DNA of 64,000 bases from Sulfitobacter donghicola DSW-25 = KCTC 12864 = JCM 14565 (lineage in GTDB: Bacteria; Pseudomonadota; Alphaproteobacteria; Rhodobacterales; Rhodobacteraceae). This document shows, in pieces, positions 27,158 to 37,365 of the stretch; within the stretch, counting starts at the first letter, position 1, and each line of letters opens with the position of its first letter. A program made the position numbers and the translations under genes. A model generated the notes under the pieces. The model ran no database searches and was not told the DNA's origin. It saw only the letters and a list, made by a program, of their open reading frames with translations. The stretch lies in contig NZ_JASF01000005.1 in NCBI RefSeq assembly GCF_000622405.1, positions 2,108,001 to 2,172,000 on the forward strand, given 5' to 3'.

Positions 27158-27488
27158 AATAACGTTCGATGACTTTTTGAAAGTAGACATCCGCACAGGC
27201 AAGGTTGTAAAGGCCGAAGCCTTTCCCGAGGCGCGAAAGCCTGCGATCAAAGTCTGGATAGATTTTGGAGAAGAAATCGGCGTGCGCAAGACCTCAGCGC
27301 AGATAACAGCCCATTACAGCCCAGAAACGTTGATTGGGAAACAGGTGATGGGCGTTGTGAATTTCCCACCCCGCCAAATCGGACCTTTCATGTCCGAGGT
27401 TCTGTTGCTGGGTGTACCTGACGAAGAGGGCAGCATTGTTCTGGTTTCACCCGATCACGACACCCCAGCGGGAGGGCGCATGCATTGA
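27150..27488 (+). CDS. csaA: CsaA-type tRNA-binding (EMAP II-like) protein
   Basis: 112 residues forming one OB-fold. FLKVDIRTGKVVKAEAFPEARKPA matches the tRNA-binding domain also found at the C-terminus of MetRS, and the end VSPDHDTPAGGRMH matches CsaA, which has chaperone-like activity linked to protein export in Bacillus. It overlaps proC and is overlapped by the following dehydrogenase start, so all three are translationally coupled. Confidence 0.88.
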   Translation: MAEITFDDFLKVDIRTGKVVKAEAFPEARKPAIKVWIDFGEEIGVRKTSAQITAHYSPETLIGKQVMGVVNFPPRQIGPFMSEVLLLGVPDEEGSIVLVSPDHDTPAGGRMH

Positions 27489-28435
27489 AAAAAGTACTGG
27501 TATCCAGAATCCTGCCTGAAGAAATTTATCCCTTGCTCGATGGCGTTGAGGTTGTTCGTAGGGATCAGACTTCGGTGATGAGTGAAGCTGAAATGCGGGC
27601 GGCGCTGCAAGAGTTTGACGGCGTTATTTGCACGCTCGGCGATCAGTTCTCTGCAGAGGTTTTCGCGGATGTTCCCACGCCACGATGCAAGATTTTGGCA
27701 AACTTCGGCGTTGGTTTTAACCACATAGACACCAAGGCGGCAAAGGCCGCAGGCGTGACCGTTACCAACACACCCGGCGCGGTTACGGACGCAACGGCAG
27801 ACACCGCCATGACCCTGATGCTGATGAGCGCACGACGCGCCGCAGAGGGCGAGCGGCTGGTGCGGTCGGGCGAATGGGAAGGCTGGCACCCCACGCAAAT
27901 GCTGGGGCTGCATCTGTCGGGCAAGGCGGTTGGCATTGTCGGCATGGGCCGCATTGGGCAGGCGATTGCACGGCGTTGCCACTATGGTTTTGATATGGCG
28001 GTCCATTATTTTGGCCGAGGCCCCAAAGAGCTGGATTTTGACGCAACCTTTCACCCCGACCTGTCCGAGATGGCCTCATTGGTAGATGCCTTGGTCATCG
28101 CGGTTCCGGGTGGGGCTGAGACAACCCATTTGATCGATGCAAAAATTCTGGCAGCGATGCGCCCCCACGGGAGGCTCATCAATATCGCTCGGGGGGAGGT
28201 TGTTGAACAGCGCGCCCTTATTGAGGCTTTGCAGAATGAGACAATCGGCGGTGCCGGTCTGGATGTTTACGAATTTGAACCAGACGTCCCATCAGAGCTG
28301 CGGGATTTGGAAAACGTGGTGTTACTGCCCCATCTAGGGACAGCAACCAGAGAGGTCCGCGTGGATATGGGGCGCATGGCGGTTCGGAACTTGTTGGCAT
28401 TCCTGCAGGGGGATACGCCGCCTAACCTCGTTTAA
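27485..28435 (+). CDS. D-2-hydroxyacid dehydrogenase (glyoxylate reductase-like)
   Basis: 316 residues. A TTG start at 27485 overlaps the csaA stop (TTGA) and has GGGAGGG about eight bases upstream. The catalytic domain flanks a Rossmann domain with VGIVGMGRIGQAIARR. The substrate/NAD site residues are seen in GVGFNHID, NIARGEVVEQRALI and the final catalytic His in LLPHLGTATREVR. It reduces glyoxylate or hydroxypyruvate in related enzymes; the exact substrate is open. Its end overlaps the convergent tdk end by 14 bases. Confidence 0.88.
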   Translation: MKKVLVSRILPEEIYPLLDGVEVVRRDQTSVMSEAEMRAALQEFDGVICTLGDQFSAEVFADVPTPRCKILANFGVGFNHIDTKAAKAAGVTVTNTPGAVTDATADTAMTLMLMSARRAAEGERLVRSGEWEGWHPTQMLGLHLSGKAVGIVGMGRIGQAIARRCHYGFDMAVHYFGRGPKELDFDATFHPDLSEMASLVDALVIAVPGGAETTHLIDAKILAAMRPHGRLINIARGEVVEQRALIEALQNETIGGAGLDVYEFEPDVPSELRDLENVVLLPHLGTATREVRVDMGRMAVRNLLAFLQGDTPPNLV

Positions 28436-29015
28436 CGCTCTCGCCCATCGCTTCGCGCCAATGGCGGCGGCAAAGAGAAACATAGCTTTCGTTGCCGCCG
28501 ATTTGCACCTGTGCGCCTTCGCGTAAAGCATTGCCATCAGCATCCAGACGGACAACCATCGTCGCCTTTTTCCCGCAGTGGCAGATCGTCCGGATTTCAC
28601 GCATTTCATCAGCCAAAGCTAAGAGCGTCGCAGACCCCGGAAACAGCTGCCCTTGGAAGTCTACCCGCAGCCCGTAGCACATGACCGGAACGCCCAGATC
28701 ATCAACGGCACGGGCCAAATCCCAAACTTGGTCGGCGCTCAGAAAATGCGCCTCATCCACAAAAATACAGGCGCAGGGGCCTTGTTTTAGACGGTTAGAG
28801 ATCTTTTCCAATAGGTTCTCATCCCCGCGATAAGTGTCGGCGTCTTCGGAAATACCGATGCGGGACGCGACCTTGCCCTCACCTGCGCGATTATCGAGTT
28901 GCGCAGTCATAAGATAGGGAACCATGCCGCGTTCGCGGTAGTTATGCGCGGCCTGCAGCAGGACTGTCGATTTACCCGCGTTCATGGTCGAGTAGTTGAA
29001 ATATAATTTAGCCAT
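28422..29015 (-). CDS. tdk: Thymidine kinase
   Basis: Type II enzyme that phosphorylates thymidine. The 197 residues include the P-loop MNAGKSTVLLQ near residue 12, the Walker B-like FVDEAHFLSADQVWDL near residue 84, the lasso region and the C-terminal zinc cysteines (CHCGKK and the later Cys). It is a single gene, convergent with the dehydrogenase. It complements the deoA/upp salvage genes at 50298-53839. Confidence 0.96.
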   Translation of the reverse strand: MAKLYFNYSTMNAGKSTVLLQAAHNYRERGMVPYLMTAQLDNRAGEGKVASRIGISEDADTYRGDENLLEKISNRLKQGPCACIFVDEAHFLSADQVWDLARAVDDLGVPVMCYGLRVDFQGQLFPGSATLLALADEMREIRTICHCGKKATMVVRLDADGNALREGAQVQIGGNESYVSLCRRHWREAMGESVKRG

Positions 29016-29154
29016 GTGCGTATTTATCCGTCAGAAGGTCTTGCGTGCAATCGTGTCGCGGGGTTTTTACAATTTGCGAAGGAAATTGCACTAGGACTCT
29101 GCAGATATGAAGGATATGTTGCTTTAAGAATTATACCGATTAAGGGTTGAATTA

Positions 29155-29613
29155 ATGGATGCTGCTGGCAACTATTTGAAAAAGCACACAGAAGCGTTGG
29201 TCAAAGCAGTTGGCGTTGAAGCGGCCTGCGAGGTCACGGGGAAATCCAAGGCCACTTTGGGCCGGTATTACTCTGACCACGATGAACATGCGGACCGTTT
29301 TATGCCGGTTGATGCAGTTGCTGCTCTGGAAGCTGCAGCGGGATATCCCCATCTGACGCAAGCGCTGGCCGAGCTGTCAGGCGCGCACCTTGATTATGAT
29401 GAGCGTCGTCCTAACGACAATACCGTAGGCGGTGTGAACGCTGATGTGATCGCTCTTAGCCAGCGGTTTGCGATGCTGATGGCCGAGTATCAGCAATCCA
29501 TCGCGGATGGCAAAATCACGGTGAATGAGGCCAAGCGCCTGCTGAAAGAGACCACAATGCTGCAGCAGGTTCTGGTGGACATGAAGCTGCATCTGGAAGA
29601 CGAAAGTGTCTGA
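29155..29613 (+). CDS. CII-like helix-turn-helix protein of unknown role
   Basis: 152 residues, start behind AAGGG. The N-terminal half ([62 protein letters not shown]) resembles phage CII-type regulators with a helix-turn-helix; the C-terminal half is a helical region ([15 protein letters not shown] onward). There is no sign of a prophage around it. Its stop overlaps the GTG start of arsH, so the two are coupled. The function is unproven. Confidence 0.6.
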   Translation: MDAAGNYLKKHTEALVKAVGVEAACEVTGKSKATLGRYYSDHDEHADRFMPVDAVAALEAAAGYPHLTQALAELSGAHLDYDERRPNDNTVGGVNADVIALSQRFAMLMAEYQQSIADGKITVNEAKRLLKETTMLQQVLVDMKLHLEDESV

Positions 29614-30322
29614 CGAGCTGCCAGCGTTGGTCGCTGAAGCGCTACCGAAAATTGATGTTGAAGCTCTGAAGGCTGATCGTGATCCTGGCCATAAGCCACG
29701 GATTTTGCTGCTATATGGCTCTCTGCGCGAGCAAAGCTATTCCCGCCGCGCGGTCGAAGAATCTGCGCGTATTTTGCGCTATCTAGGTTGCGAGACCAAG
29801 ATATTTGACCCAACGGGTTTGCCGCAACCAGATGGGGCAGAGCCCGAGCACCCCAAAGTTGCCGAGCTGCGAGAATTGGTCGTGTGGTCAGAAGGAATGG
29901 TCTGGTCCAGCCCAGAACGTCATGGCGCGATGACCAGTATCATGAAGGCTCAGATCGATTGGCTGCCGCTTTCGCTACAGGGTGGCATCCGTACGACGCA
30001 GGGCAAGACGCTGGCGGTGATGCAGGTTTCGGGTGGCTCGCAGTCGTTTAACTCGGTCAACCAGATGCGCATTTTGGGGCGCTGGATGCGGATGATCACG
30101 ATCCCAAATCAGTCAAGTATCCCAAAGGCTTGGCTGGAATTTGATAGCGAAGGGCGTTTGCCCGCCGGTCCGTTCTATGCGCGTATTGTGGACGTTATGG
30201 AAGAGCTGGTGAAATTCACTTGGCTCACGCGCGGACGTTCCGACTATTTAGTGGACCGCTATTCCGAACGCGTTGAAAGCGTTGAAGAAGTTCACAAACG
30301 GGTTTCCACCAAAAGCACTTAA
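29606..30322 (+). CDS. arsH: ArsH NADPH-dependent FMN reductase
   Basis: Flavodoxin-like protein of 238 residues. [25 protein letters not shown] (FMN phosphate loop) and the segment [23 protein letters not shown] match ArsH, which oxidises trivalent organoarsenicals or acts as a quinone/azo reductase. The GTG start overlaps the preceding CII-like gene. No arsR, arsB or arsC is near, so this is an orphan arsH and the arsenic role is uncertain. Its stop overlaps the convergent KAS III stop by four bases. Confidence 0.9.
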   Translation: MSDELPALVAEALPKIDVEALKADRDPGHKPRILLLYGSLREQSYSRRAVEESARILRYLGCETKIFDPTGLPQPDGAEPEHPKVAELRELVVWSEGMVWSSPERHGAMTSIMKAQIDWLPLSLQGGIRTTQGKTLAVMQVSGGSQSFNSVNQMRILGRWMRMITIPNQSSIPKAWLEFDSEGRLPAGPFYARIVDVMEELVKFTWLTRGRSDYLVDRYSERVESVEEVHKRVSTKST

Positions 30323-31443
30323 CCGTGCTTTTGGAGAATAACTGATCCCACTGAATACCCAGCACCAAATGAGCAGATGAGGCCAATGTCACCGTCGTCT
30401 AAGTCATTGGAATATTTAGCAAATGCAATCACTGAGCCTGCGGAAGATGTGTTTGCGTAATCCTGCAGGATGTTGGGCTGTTCACCTGCTTCTGGGGAGC
30501 GGCCCAGAACCTTTTTACCGATAAAATCGTTCATGGATTTATTGGCTTGGTGAAGCCAAAGTCGTTTAAGATCAGAGGCTTGCACGCCTTCTTCGGCCAT
30601 CTGGTTCGCAATGTGGGCCGAGACCATCGGCAAGACCTCTTTGAACACTTTACGCCCGTTCTGCATGAATTGCATATCGCGGCGGTCGGCCACGCCATCA
30701 GGGCGCGAACGGCGCAGGAAGCCGTTGTTGTTGCGGATGTTGTTCGAGAAGTCAGTCGCGCAACGGGTTGATTTGATTTCGAAATAGGGGCCAGTAGCAT
30801 CCTCGGAGCGTTCAAGCAAAACAGCTGTGGCAACATCGCCAAAGATGAAATGACAATCACGGTCGCGCCATTCTAAATGGGCAGAACATATTTCTGGGTT
30901 AACGACCAGTGCGCTGCGGATGGAGCCAGAGCGGATCATGTCTGCGGCGGCCTGAATTCCGAAGGTGGCAGAGGAGCAGGCGACGTTCATATCAAAGGCG
31001 AAGCCCTTGATTTCTAACAGCTCTTGGATCTCGATCGCGACGGCGGGGTAGGCGCGCTCTAGGTTGGAGGCGGCGCAGATGACGGCGTCTACGTCGGCGG
31101 CGGTTTTGCCTGCGTCTTTGAGCGCTTTTTGGGCGGCGTCTAGGGCCATTTCGGCCATCAGGCTTGGCTCGTCATCGCTGCGTTGGCGCAGCAGGGGGTG
31201 CATCACAGTTGGGTCAAGGATGCCTGTTTTATCAATGACATAGCGCTGGTTGATGCCAGAGGCCTTAAAGATGAACTCTTCGGAGGAGTAATCCTTGGCT
31301 CGGAGGTCGCCAGCGGCAATTTTGTCTGCGTTTTCAGCGTTGTAGATGTCGACGTAGGCGTTGAAGGATTTGACCAGCTCGGCGTTGGTGATCACCTCGG
31401 AGGGGGTAAAGAGGCCAGAGCCTGTAATTGCGGGTGTGTACAT
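30319..31443 (-). CDS. Beta-ketoacyl-ACP synthase III-like enzyme
   Basis: 374 residues from ATG 31443 (AGAGGA upstream; an in-frame start seven codons earlier is rejected). The catalytic triad is visible: Cys in [13 protein letters not shown], His in [11 protein letters not shown] and Asn in [10 protein letters not shown]. It is longer than housekeeping FabH (about 320), mainly in the N-terminal region with [21 protein letters not shown], so it may prime with unusual acyl groups. It is not near fab genes. Convergent with arsH. Confidence 0.85.
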   Translation of the reverse strand: MYTPAITGSGLFTPSEVITNAELVKSFNAYVDIYNAENADKIAAGDLRAKDYSSEEFIFKASGINQRYVIDKTGILDPTVMHPLLRQRSDDEPSLMAEMALDAAQKALKDAGKTAADVDAVICAASNLERAYPAVAIEIQELLEIKGFAFDMNVACSSATFGIQAAADMIRSGSIRSALVVNPEICSAHLEWRDRDCHFIFGDVATAVLLERSEDATGPYFEIKSTRCATDFSNNIRNNNGFLRRSRPDGVADRRDMQFMQNGRKVFKEVLPMVSAHIANQMAEEGVQASDLKRLWLHQANKSMNDFIGKKVLGRSPEAGEQPNILQDYANTSSAGSVIAFAKYSNDLDDGDIGLICSFGAGYSVGSVILQKHG

Positions 31444-31618
31444 CTCGTTTTCCTCTTTGATCACTGCGGGTTGGCGGGGTTAATGCCTGTGGATAACGCC
31501 CTGTCTGCAAAACTGTCACATTCTGTGCACCACACGTACACTGGGGGTGCATACGCATTGTTCGGAACTTGTTAACGAAAATTATCGACGCTGCCCATGA
31601 TAAAATTCGGAGGTTTTC

Positions 31619-32056
31619 ATGGGACGTATGGGGAAAATTCAGCGCGAGCATCAAAACTATTTTGTGGACCTGATGAAGCAGATCGAATGGGACCTGCATC
31701 AGGAAATGCTGGACGCGCGGCGGGTGCCTGATGCGTGGCACGAAATTGCACGGGGCAAGATGCGGCAAGCCAAGACGCGGGTCACCTTGCGGCTGGAAGA
31801 GGACGTGGTGAAGTTTTTCCGCAAGATGGGGCCAGGGTATCAGCAGCGGATGAACGATGTGCTGTCGGCATGGATGCACGGGCGGCTGGCGGGGCTGATC
31901 GACGGGCCAGATGCCAGTGACATTGACCTAGAGCTGATGCGGGTGGATTGGCGCGCACGGTTGGGCGACCGAGAGCTGAGCGAGCGGAATTTGGTGCGTG
32001 GTAAGGACGGGCGGATTTTTGATGTGGAGGCCGTGCGGTATTTGGATGAGGGGTGA
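31619..32056 (+). CDS. BrnA-like antitoxin family protein, orphan
   Basis: 145 residues. The central KTRVTLRLEEDVVKFFRKMGPGYQQRMNDVLSAWM is the ribbon-helix-helix core of BrnA antitoxins. The N-terminal 50 residues and the C-terminal tail (RVDWRARLGDRELSERN) are extra, and no BrnT toxin gene lies beside it. It may be a DNA-binding regulator on its own. A HEPN-like gene starts 205 bases downstream. Confidence 0.7.
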   Translation: MGRMGKIQREHQNYFVDLMKQIEWDLHQEMLDARRVPDAWHEIARGKMRQAKTRVTLRLEEDVVKFFRKMGPGYQQRMNDVLSAWMHGRLAGLIDGPDASDIDLELMRVDWRARLGDRELSERNLVRGKDGRIFDVEAVRYLDEG

Positions 32057-32261
32057 GGCGCACCTCTTATGTGGAAGGAAACCGCAATTTTGTGCGCTGT
32101 GCGCTACATGGGAATGAAGTCGGTTCTAGAGCATTGCCTTGTAGAGTGATGCATAGTCTAACTTGCATACTGCTCTACTAGTTCATTCTACTGGCGTTTT
32201 GTCGGATTCTGGGATCAAAGTATTTTATTGATACGGGCGACATATTCGGAGGAATGAAAAG

Positions 32262-32846
32262 GTGGATGCAATCGGAGAGTGGAACTGGGCTCTCGCCATA
32301 ACCACTGCTAGGTATAATTCGTTGGTTGTAAAAGATATTTTTGCGGGGTGGTCAAGCGTAGGCGTTGATCCACATCCCCCCATCCATGAGATAATTTTCT
32401 GCGCAACAAACTTAGCCTTTGCCACTGAGCTTTACCTAAAGGCAGCATGTGTTGCGTGTGGTGAAAGATCGCCGCCAAAAAAGCATGAGCTTTTGACAAT
32501 CTTCAACAACATTCCAAAGACTGATAGAGAAGAAATACTATCTTTGTATGAAAGCACATTTGAACCAAAATATAGCGGCCTGAGAAGTGGTGAGATCTGG
32601 CTTAGGTTGGGTGACAATAATCTGCCAAGTGACAATCGCCCCGCAAGTCTACTTGATGTTTTAGGCCACTATTCTGCGAGTTATGAGGACTGGCGTTATA
32701 TTTTCGCGATGGGAAAGAAGGCTAATCCATCAAATCTAAGGGCGCTACATTATTCCCGCCTGATAGGATTATGTGAGGCTATAGACCACTTTATGCAGAT
32801 AAGGTTCCCAAAGATTGTGCGTAAAAACGAGATAAGTATCTATTAG
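32262..32846 (+). CDS. HEPN-like domain protein, low GC
   Basis: 194 residues, GTG start with CGGAGGA eight bases upstream. NLAFATELYLKAACVACGERSPPKKHELLTIFNNIP resembles the helix-loop-helix of HEPN proteins, including an R-x5-H spacing (ERSPPKKHE). Base and codon use is clearly more AT-rich than its neighbours (for example the C-terminal VRKNEISIY), a sign of transfer. Some HEPN proteins are RNases in toxin or defence systems. Identification is by pattern only. Confidence 0.5.
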   Translation: MDAIGEWNWALAITTARYNSLVVKDIFAGWSSVGVDPHPPIHEIIFCATNLAFATELYLKAACVACGERSPPKKHELLTIFNNIPKTDREEILSLYESTFEPKYSGLRSGEIWLRLGDNNLPSDNRPASLLDVLGHYSASYEDWRYIFAMGKKANPSNLRALHYSRLIGLCEAIDHFMQIRFPKIVRKNEISIY

Positions 32847-32898
32847 TAAATGCACGATCGAAAAAGCTAAAGCGTGAGCTGCCAAGCTGCAGGAGGCC

Positions 32899-35800
32899 TC
32901 ACCCCTGCAGCGGCTTCACCCCGATATCATCCTCTGCCTGCGCTTTGATCGCCAGTGCGGCGGCATGGGCGCCTGCGGCGGTCGTGTAGTAGGGGATTTT
33001 ATCATAGAGCGCGATGGAGCGGATGGATTTGCTGTCTTCCACCGCTTGGGCGCCTTCGGTTGTGTTCATCACCAGATGGATCGCTTCGTCTTTCATCATG
33101 TCGGTGATGTCTGGGCGGCCCTCGTAGACTTTGTTCACGGTCTGGCAGGGGATGCCTTGTTCGGCCAGCCATGAGGCCGTGCCGCGGGTGGCGACGATGG
33201 TGAAGGATTGCTCAATCAAGATACGCGCGGCGTCGATCACATCGGCGGTTTTATCGGCGTCTTTGATCGACAGGAACGCGTTGCCTGTGCGCGGCAGGAT
33301 GGTGCCTGCGCCCATTTGCGCCTTGAGGAAGGCGCGCGGGAAGTCGCGGTCCCAGCCCATGACTTCGCCGGTGGAGCGCATTTCAGGCCCCAGAATTGTA
33401 TCCACGCCGGGGAAGCGGGCGAAGGGCAGCACGGCCTCTTTCACCGAGAACCACGGCATGTTGGGATCGGCCAATGTCATCGGATCGCCCAGCGGCAGGG
33501 TGTCGTTGTATTTCGCGTCTGCGTCATAGGCGGGGCGCAGGGGGAAGTTGGAGAGCGGCTCACCCGCCATGACGCGCGCGGCGATAGAGGCGATGGCGCT
33601 GTCGGTGGCTTTGGCCACGAAGGGCACGGTGCGCGAGGCGCGTGGGTTGACCTCGATCAGGAAGATCTCGCCGTCTTTAATGGCGAATTGGATGTTCATC
33701 AGGCCGACCACATTGAGGGCTTTGGCCAGCGCTTTGGTTTGCACTTCGACCTGTTCGATGATGTCACGGCTCAGCGAGTAAGGCGGCAGCGAGCAGGCGC
33801 TATCGCCAGAGTGCACGCCGGCCTCTTCAATATGTTGCATGATGCCCGAGACATGCACATCTGTCCCGTCCGAGATCGCATCCACGTCCAGCTCAACCGC
33901 GCCAGACAGGTAGCTGTCCAACAGCACGGGGCTGTCGCCTGAAACGACCACGGCTTCGGAGATGTAGCGCTCAAGCTGGCTTTGGTCGCGCACGATTTCC
34001 ATGGCGCGGCCGCCCAGAACATAGGAGGGGCGGATCACCAGCGGGAAGCCGATGTCGGCGGCGATGGTCAGCGCCTCGGCGTCAGAGTGGGCGATGCCGT
34101 TGTTGGGCTGTTTCAGACCGAGGTTTTGCACCAGATCGGCGAAACGTTCGCGGTCTTCGGCAAGGTCGATCATGTCGGGCGTGGTGCCGAGGATCGGGAT
34201 GCCTTCGTCGTTCAGGGCTTGGGCGATTTTCAGCGGTGTTTGGCCGCCGAACTGCACGATCACGCCGTGCAGCGTGCCGTTTTCTTGCTCAACCCGCAGG
34301 ATTTCCATGACGTGCTCAAAGGTCAGGGGCTCAAAATACAAGCGGTCCGAGGTGTCATAGTCGGTGGAGACGGTTTCAGGGTTACAGTTGACCATGATCG
34401 TCTCATAGCCCGCGTCCGTCAGCGCATAGCAGGCGTGGCAGCAGCAGTAGTCAAATTCGATCCCTTGGCCGATGCGGTTTGGACCGCCGCCCAAGATGAC
34501 GACCTTTTTGCGGTCCGACGGGCGGGCTTCGCATTCGACTTCGCCCATCATAGGGGATTCGTAGGTCGAGTACATGTAGGGGGTTTGGGCCTCGAACTCA
34601 GCGGCGCAGGTGTCGATGCGTTTGAACACGGCTTTCACGCCGAGGTTCAGGCGCGCGCGGCGCACGTTGTCTTCGTCGCGGCCGGTCAACGTGGCAAGGC
34701 GGGCATCGGTGAAGCCCATCATCTTGATCTTGCGCAGGGCGTCTTCGGTGACGGGCAGGCCGTTTTTGCGGATGTCTTCCTCGGCGTCGATGATTTCGCG
34801 GATGCGGTCGAGGAACCATGGGTCAAACATGGTGGTCGCGTGGATTTCATCGTTGCTCAGCCCGTGGCGCATGGCTTGGGCGATGGTGCGCATGCGGTCG
34901 GGGGTGGTCTGAGAGATGGCCTTGATCACAGCGGCCTTATCCGGCGCGCCGGGGATTTCGATTTCGTCAAATCCGGTCAGGCCTGATTCCATGGAGGCCA
35001 GCGCCTTTTGCATGGATTCGTGGATGGTGCGGCCGATGGACATGGCTTCGCCCACGGATTTCATCGCGGTGGTCAGGTAGGGTTCTGAGCCGGGGAATTT
35101 CTCAAAGGCGAATTTCGGAATTTTTGTGACGACATAGTCGATGGTGGGCTCAAAGCTGGCCGGTGTGACGCCGGTGATGTCATTGTCCAGCTCGTCCAGC
35201 GTGAAGCCCACGGCCAGTTTCGCCGCGATCTTGGCGATCGGGAAACCTGTCGCCTTGGACGCCAGCGCCGAGGAGCGCGACACGCGCGGGTTCATTTCAA
35301 TCACAACCATACGGCCATCCGCAGGGTTCACGGACCACTGCACGTTGGAGCCGCCCGTTTCCACGCCGATTTCGCGCAGCACGGCGATCGAGTGGTTGCG
35401 CATGATCTGGTATTCTTTGTCCGTCAGGGTCAGCGCGGGGGCTACGGTGATGGAATCACCTGTGTGCACACCCATCGGGTCGACGTTTTCGATCGAACAA
35501 ACGATGATGGCGTTGTCTGCCGTGTCGCGCACCACCTCCATTTCGTATTCTTTCCAGCCCAGCAGGGATTCGTCGATCAGGATTTGGCCCATTGGCGAGG
35601 CGTCCATGCCCGAGCGGCAGTAGAATTCATAGTCTTCGCGGTTATAGGCAATGCCGCCGCCGGTGCCGCCCATGGTAAAGGCAGGACGGATGATGGCAGG
35701 CAGACCGATTTCCTCAAGCGATTCCAGCGCCAGCGCCACACCCGCAGCGAGGTCTTTTTTGCCGTCGGCGTCTTTGGGTGCTGTGCAGATTGTCGCGCGG

Positions 35801-36231
35801 GGGTTTTCAATGCCCAGACGGTCCATTGCTTCGCGAAAGAGCTGACGATCTTCTGCCATTTCAATGGCTTCGCGCTTCGCGCCGATCATCTCGACGTTGA
35901 ATTTTTCCAGCACGCCCATTTCTTCAAGCGCCAGCGAGGTGTTCAGCCCCGTCTGGCCGCCCATGGTGGGCAGCAGCGCGTCGGGGCGTTCTTTTTCGAT
36001 GATTTTCGCCACGACCTCGGGGGTGATGGGTTCGATATAGGTGGCATCTGCCAGACCGGGGTCTGTCATGATGGTCGCCGGATTGGAGTTCACGAGGATG
36101 ACGCGGTAGCCTTCCTCTTTCAACGCTTTACAGGCTTGCGCACCAGAGTAGTCGAATTCGCAGGCTTGTCCGATGACAATAGGCCCCGCACCAATGATCA
36201 TGATCGACTGGATGTCGGTTCTCTTTGGCAT
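32899..36231 (-). CDS. carB: Carbamoyl-phosphate synthase large subunit
   Basis: Makes carbamoyl phosphate for pyrimidines and arginine together with the small subunit (carA is not in the window). The 1110 residues have the usual two-fold ATP-grasp layout: [25 protein letters not shown] at the N-terminus, EYEMEVVRD near residue 220, the second half starting [26 protein letters not shown] near residue 580, and a C-terminal allosteric MGS-like domain with [18 protein letters not shown]. It is monocistronic. Confidence 0.98.
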   Translation of the reverse strand: MPKRTDIQSIMIIGAGPIVIGQACEFDYSGAQACKALKEEGYRVILVNSNPATIMTDPGLADATYIEPITPEVVAKIIEKERPDALLPTMGGQTGLNTSLALEEMGVLEKFNVEMIGAKREAIEMAEDRQLFREAMDRLGIENPRATICTAPKDADGKKDLAAGVALALESLEEIGLPAIIRPAFTMGGTGGGIAYNREDYEFYCRSGMDASPMGQILIDESLLGWKEYEMEVVRDTADNAIIVCSIENVDPMGVHTGDSITVAPALTLTDKEYQIMRNHSIAVLREIGVETGGSNVQWSVNPADGRMVVIEMNPRVSRSSALASKATGFPIAKIAAKLAVGFTLDELDNDITGVTPASFEPTIDYVVTKIPKFAFEKFPGSEPYLTTAMKSVGEAMSIGRTIHESMQKALASMESGLTGFDEIEIPGAPDKAAVIKAISQTTPDRMRTIAQAMRHGLSNDEIHATTMFDPWFLDRIREIIDAEEDIRKNGLPVTEDALRKIKMMGFTDARLATLTGRDEDNVRRARLNLGVKAVFKRIDTCAAEFEAQTPYMYSTYESPMMGEVECEARPSDRKKVVILGGGPNRIGQGIEFDYCCCHACYALTDAGYETIMVNCNPETVSTDYDTSDRLYFEPLTFEHVMEILRVEQENGTLHGVIVQFGGQTPLKIAQALNDEGIPILGTTPDMIDLAEDRERFADLVQNLGLKQPNNGIAHSDAEALTIAADIGFPLVIRPSYVLGGRAMEIVRDQSQLERYISEAVVVSGDSPVLLDSYLSGAVELDVDAISDGTDVHVSGIMQHIEEAGVHSGDSACSLPPYSLSRDIIEQVEVQTKALAKALNVVGLMNIQFAIKDGEIFLIEVNPRASRTVPFVAKATDSAIASIAARVMAGEPLSNFPLRPAYDADAKYNDTLPLGDPMTLADPNMPWFSVKEAVLPFARFPGVDTILGPEMRSTGEVMGWDRDFPRAFLKAQMGAGTILPRTGNAFLSIKDADKTADVIDAARILIEQSFTIVATRGTASWLAEQGIPCQTVNKVYEGRPDITDMMKDEAIHLVMNTTEGAQAVEDSKSIRSIALYDKIPYYTTAAGAHAAALAIKAQAEDDIGVKPLQG

Positions 36232-36891
36232 GGCGTCAGCCCCCTATTTTTTGGCAAATTTGTGCGGTTATAGGCGCTGTGTGGCGGGGTGCAAGATGGA
36301 ATCAGTTAAGTTTTTTGTAACAAGCACCGTTGGGCGTCATGGGAAGCGGATCCAACCCTATTCAACGGTGGAGAGGGCGTTTTTCTAACGTCTGAAGGTG
36401 TAGAGAGGTTTAGTGGAAAAGGTTGGGAGGGATCAAAGCGGATGTTTGAGCAAGTTGCGGTGAAGGGCGGGTATGAGCCAACCTACCAATGTCGCATTGT
36501 GCGCGAATGTCTGCTCTCGTGTTCCAAACTGGTTTTGCATTTGGCTGTTCAAATTGGCGGATCACTTCAAGCGCAACGCAGAAAGGACGCTTAGATGGAA
36601 AACTTCTACTTTGATACTGATGGTTTCCAGGACCTCGAAGAACGGCTCAAGGAAAACGTCAATGAAATTGGTGGCTTTGCTCTCTGCTCATAGCAGCCAT
36701 TCAGTCCGTTACGATCAACGGCAACTTTGGCGCATAGCAGACATCTATGCCGATCGCGCCCCATGTCTGGTTTTGGCATCGGCTTGGGTAAAATGGCAGG
36801 TTGGCGTTGTTTGTGCCCCTTGAGGCGGGGTAGGAGGGCAGGGATTGCTGAGGTGGTCTTGCCTTTGCCTTTAAGAGAGCGGGTTGTTGTG
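36232..36891. other. 660-base gene-poor region before trmL
   Basis: The longest gap in the window. It holds the carB promoter side, then at 36595 a 32-codon frame with a fair ribosome binding site, and a T-rich 36300-36330 stretch. The longer overlapping frames here look like chance readings. No repeats or RNA structure recognised. Confidence 0.5.
36595..36693 (+). CDS. Possible 32-residue protein or gene remnant
   Basis: ATG with AAAGGA eight to ten bases upstream opens a short acidic frame beginning MENFYFDTDGFQDLEERLKE and ending GGFALCS. Composition looks protein-like, but the frame is very short; it may be the left end of a decayed gene. No family was recognised. Confidence 0.25.
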   Translation: MENFYFDTDGFQDLEERLKENVNEIGGFALCS

Positions 36892-37365
36892 ATGTCTGAA
36901 CCGAAGATGAAAATGGTGCTTGTGACGCCTGAGATCCCTTATAACACGGGCGCAATTGGGCGGACCTGTGTGGCGCTGGACCTTGAGCTGATTTTGATCA
37001 AGCCTTACGGGTTTTCATTGGATGAAAAATCGGTGCGCCGTGCGGGGACGGATTATTGGAAGCATGTGAACTTGTCTGAATATGACAGTTGGGCGCATTT
37101 TCTGGAGGACCGTCAGCCCGAGCGCGGCCAGCTGCATTTCTATGAAGAAGACGGCGCGCAGACGTTTTATGAGCCCGAGTATCCGCGCGATGCTTATCTG
37201 GTCTTTGGCTGCGAATCTGCGGGCCTGCCCCCTGAGGTGTTGGAGGGCATGGAGGACCGTGTCTTTAACCTGCCGATGTTGGACAAGCGGGTGCGCTCGC
37301 TCAACCTTGCCAATGTGGCTGCGGCGGTTGTTTATCAGGCAATGCGGCCGCAGCTGGGCGGCTAG
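36892..37365 (+). CDS. trmL: tRNA (cytidine(34)-2'-O)-methyltransferase
   Basis: SPOUT-class methyltransferase modifying the wobble position of tRNA-Leu. It has 157 residues from ATG 36892; longer in-frame starts would enter the intergenic region. Family features are LVTPEIPYNTGAIGRTC at the N-terminus, FGCESAGLPPEV near residue 105 and the knot-forming RVRSLNLANVAAAVVYQ at the C-terminus. The stop abuts the convergent hydrolase gene without a gap. Confidence 0.93.
   Translation: MSEPKMKMVLVTPEIPYNTGAIGRTCVALDLELILIKPYGFSLDEKSVRRAGTDYWKHVNLSEYDSWAHFLEDRQPERGQLHFYEEDGAQTFYEPEYPRDAYLVFGCESAGLPPEVLEGMEDRVFNLPMLDKRVRSLNLANVAAAVVYQAMRPQLGG

Noticed and set aside
32886..32911. GCTGCAGG/CCTGCAGC hairpin at the carB end
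   Set aside because: It overlaps the coding end and has no T-run, so a terminator is not supported.
36473..36823. 116-residue plus-strand frame upstream of trmL
   Set aside because: No ribosome binding site, odd composition and overlap with the short frame at 36595; likely chance.
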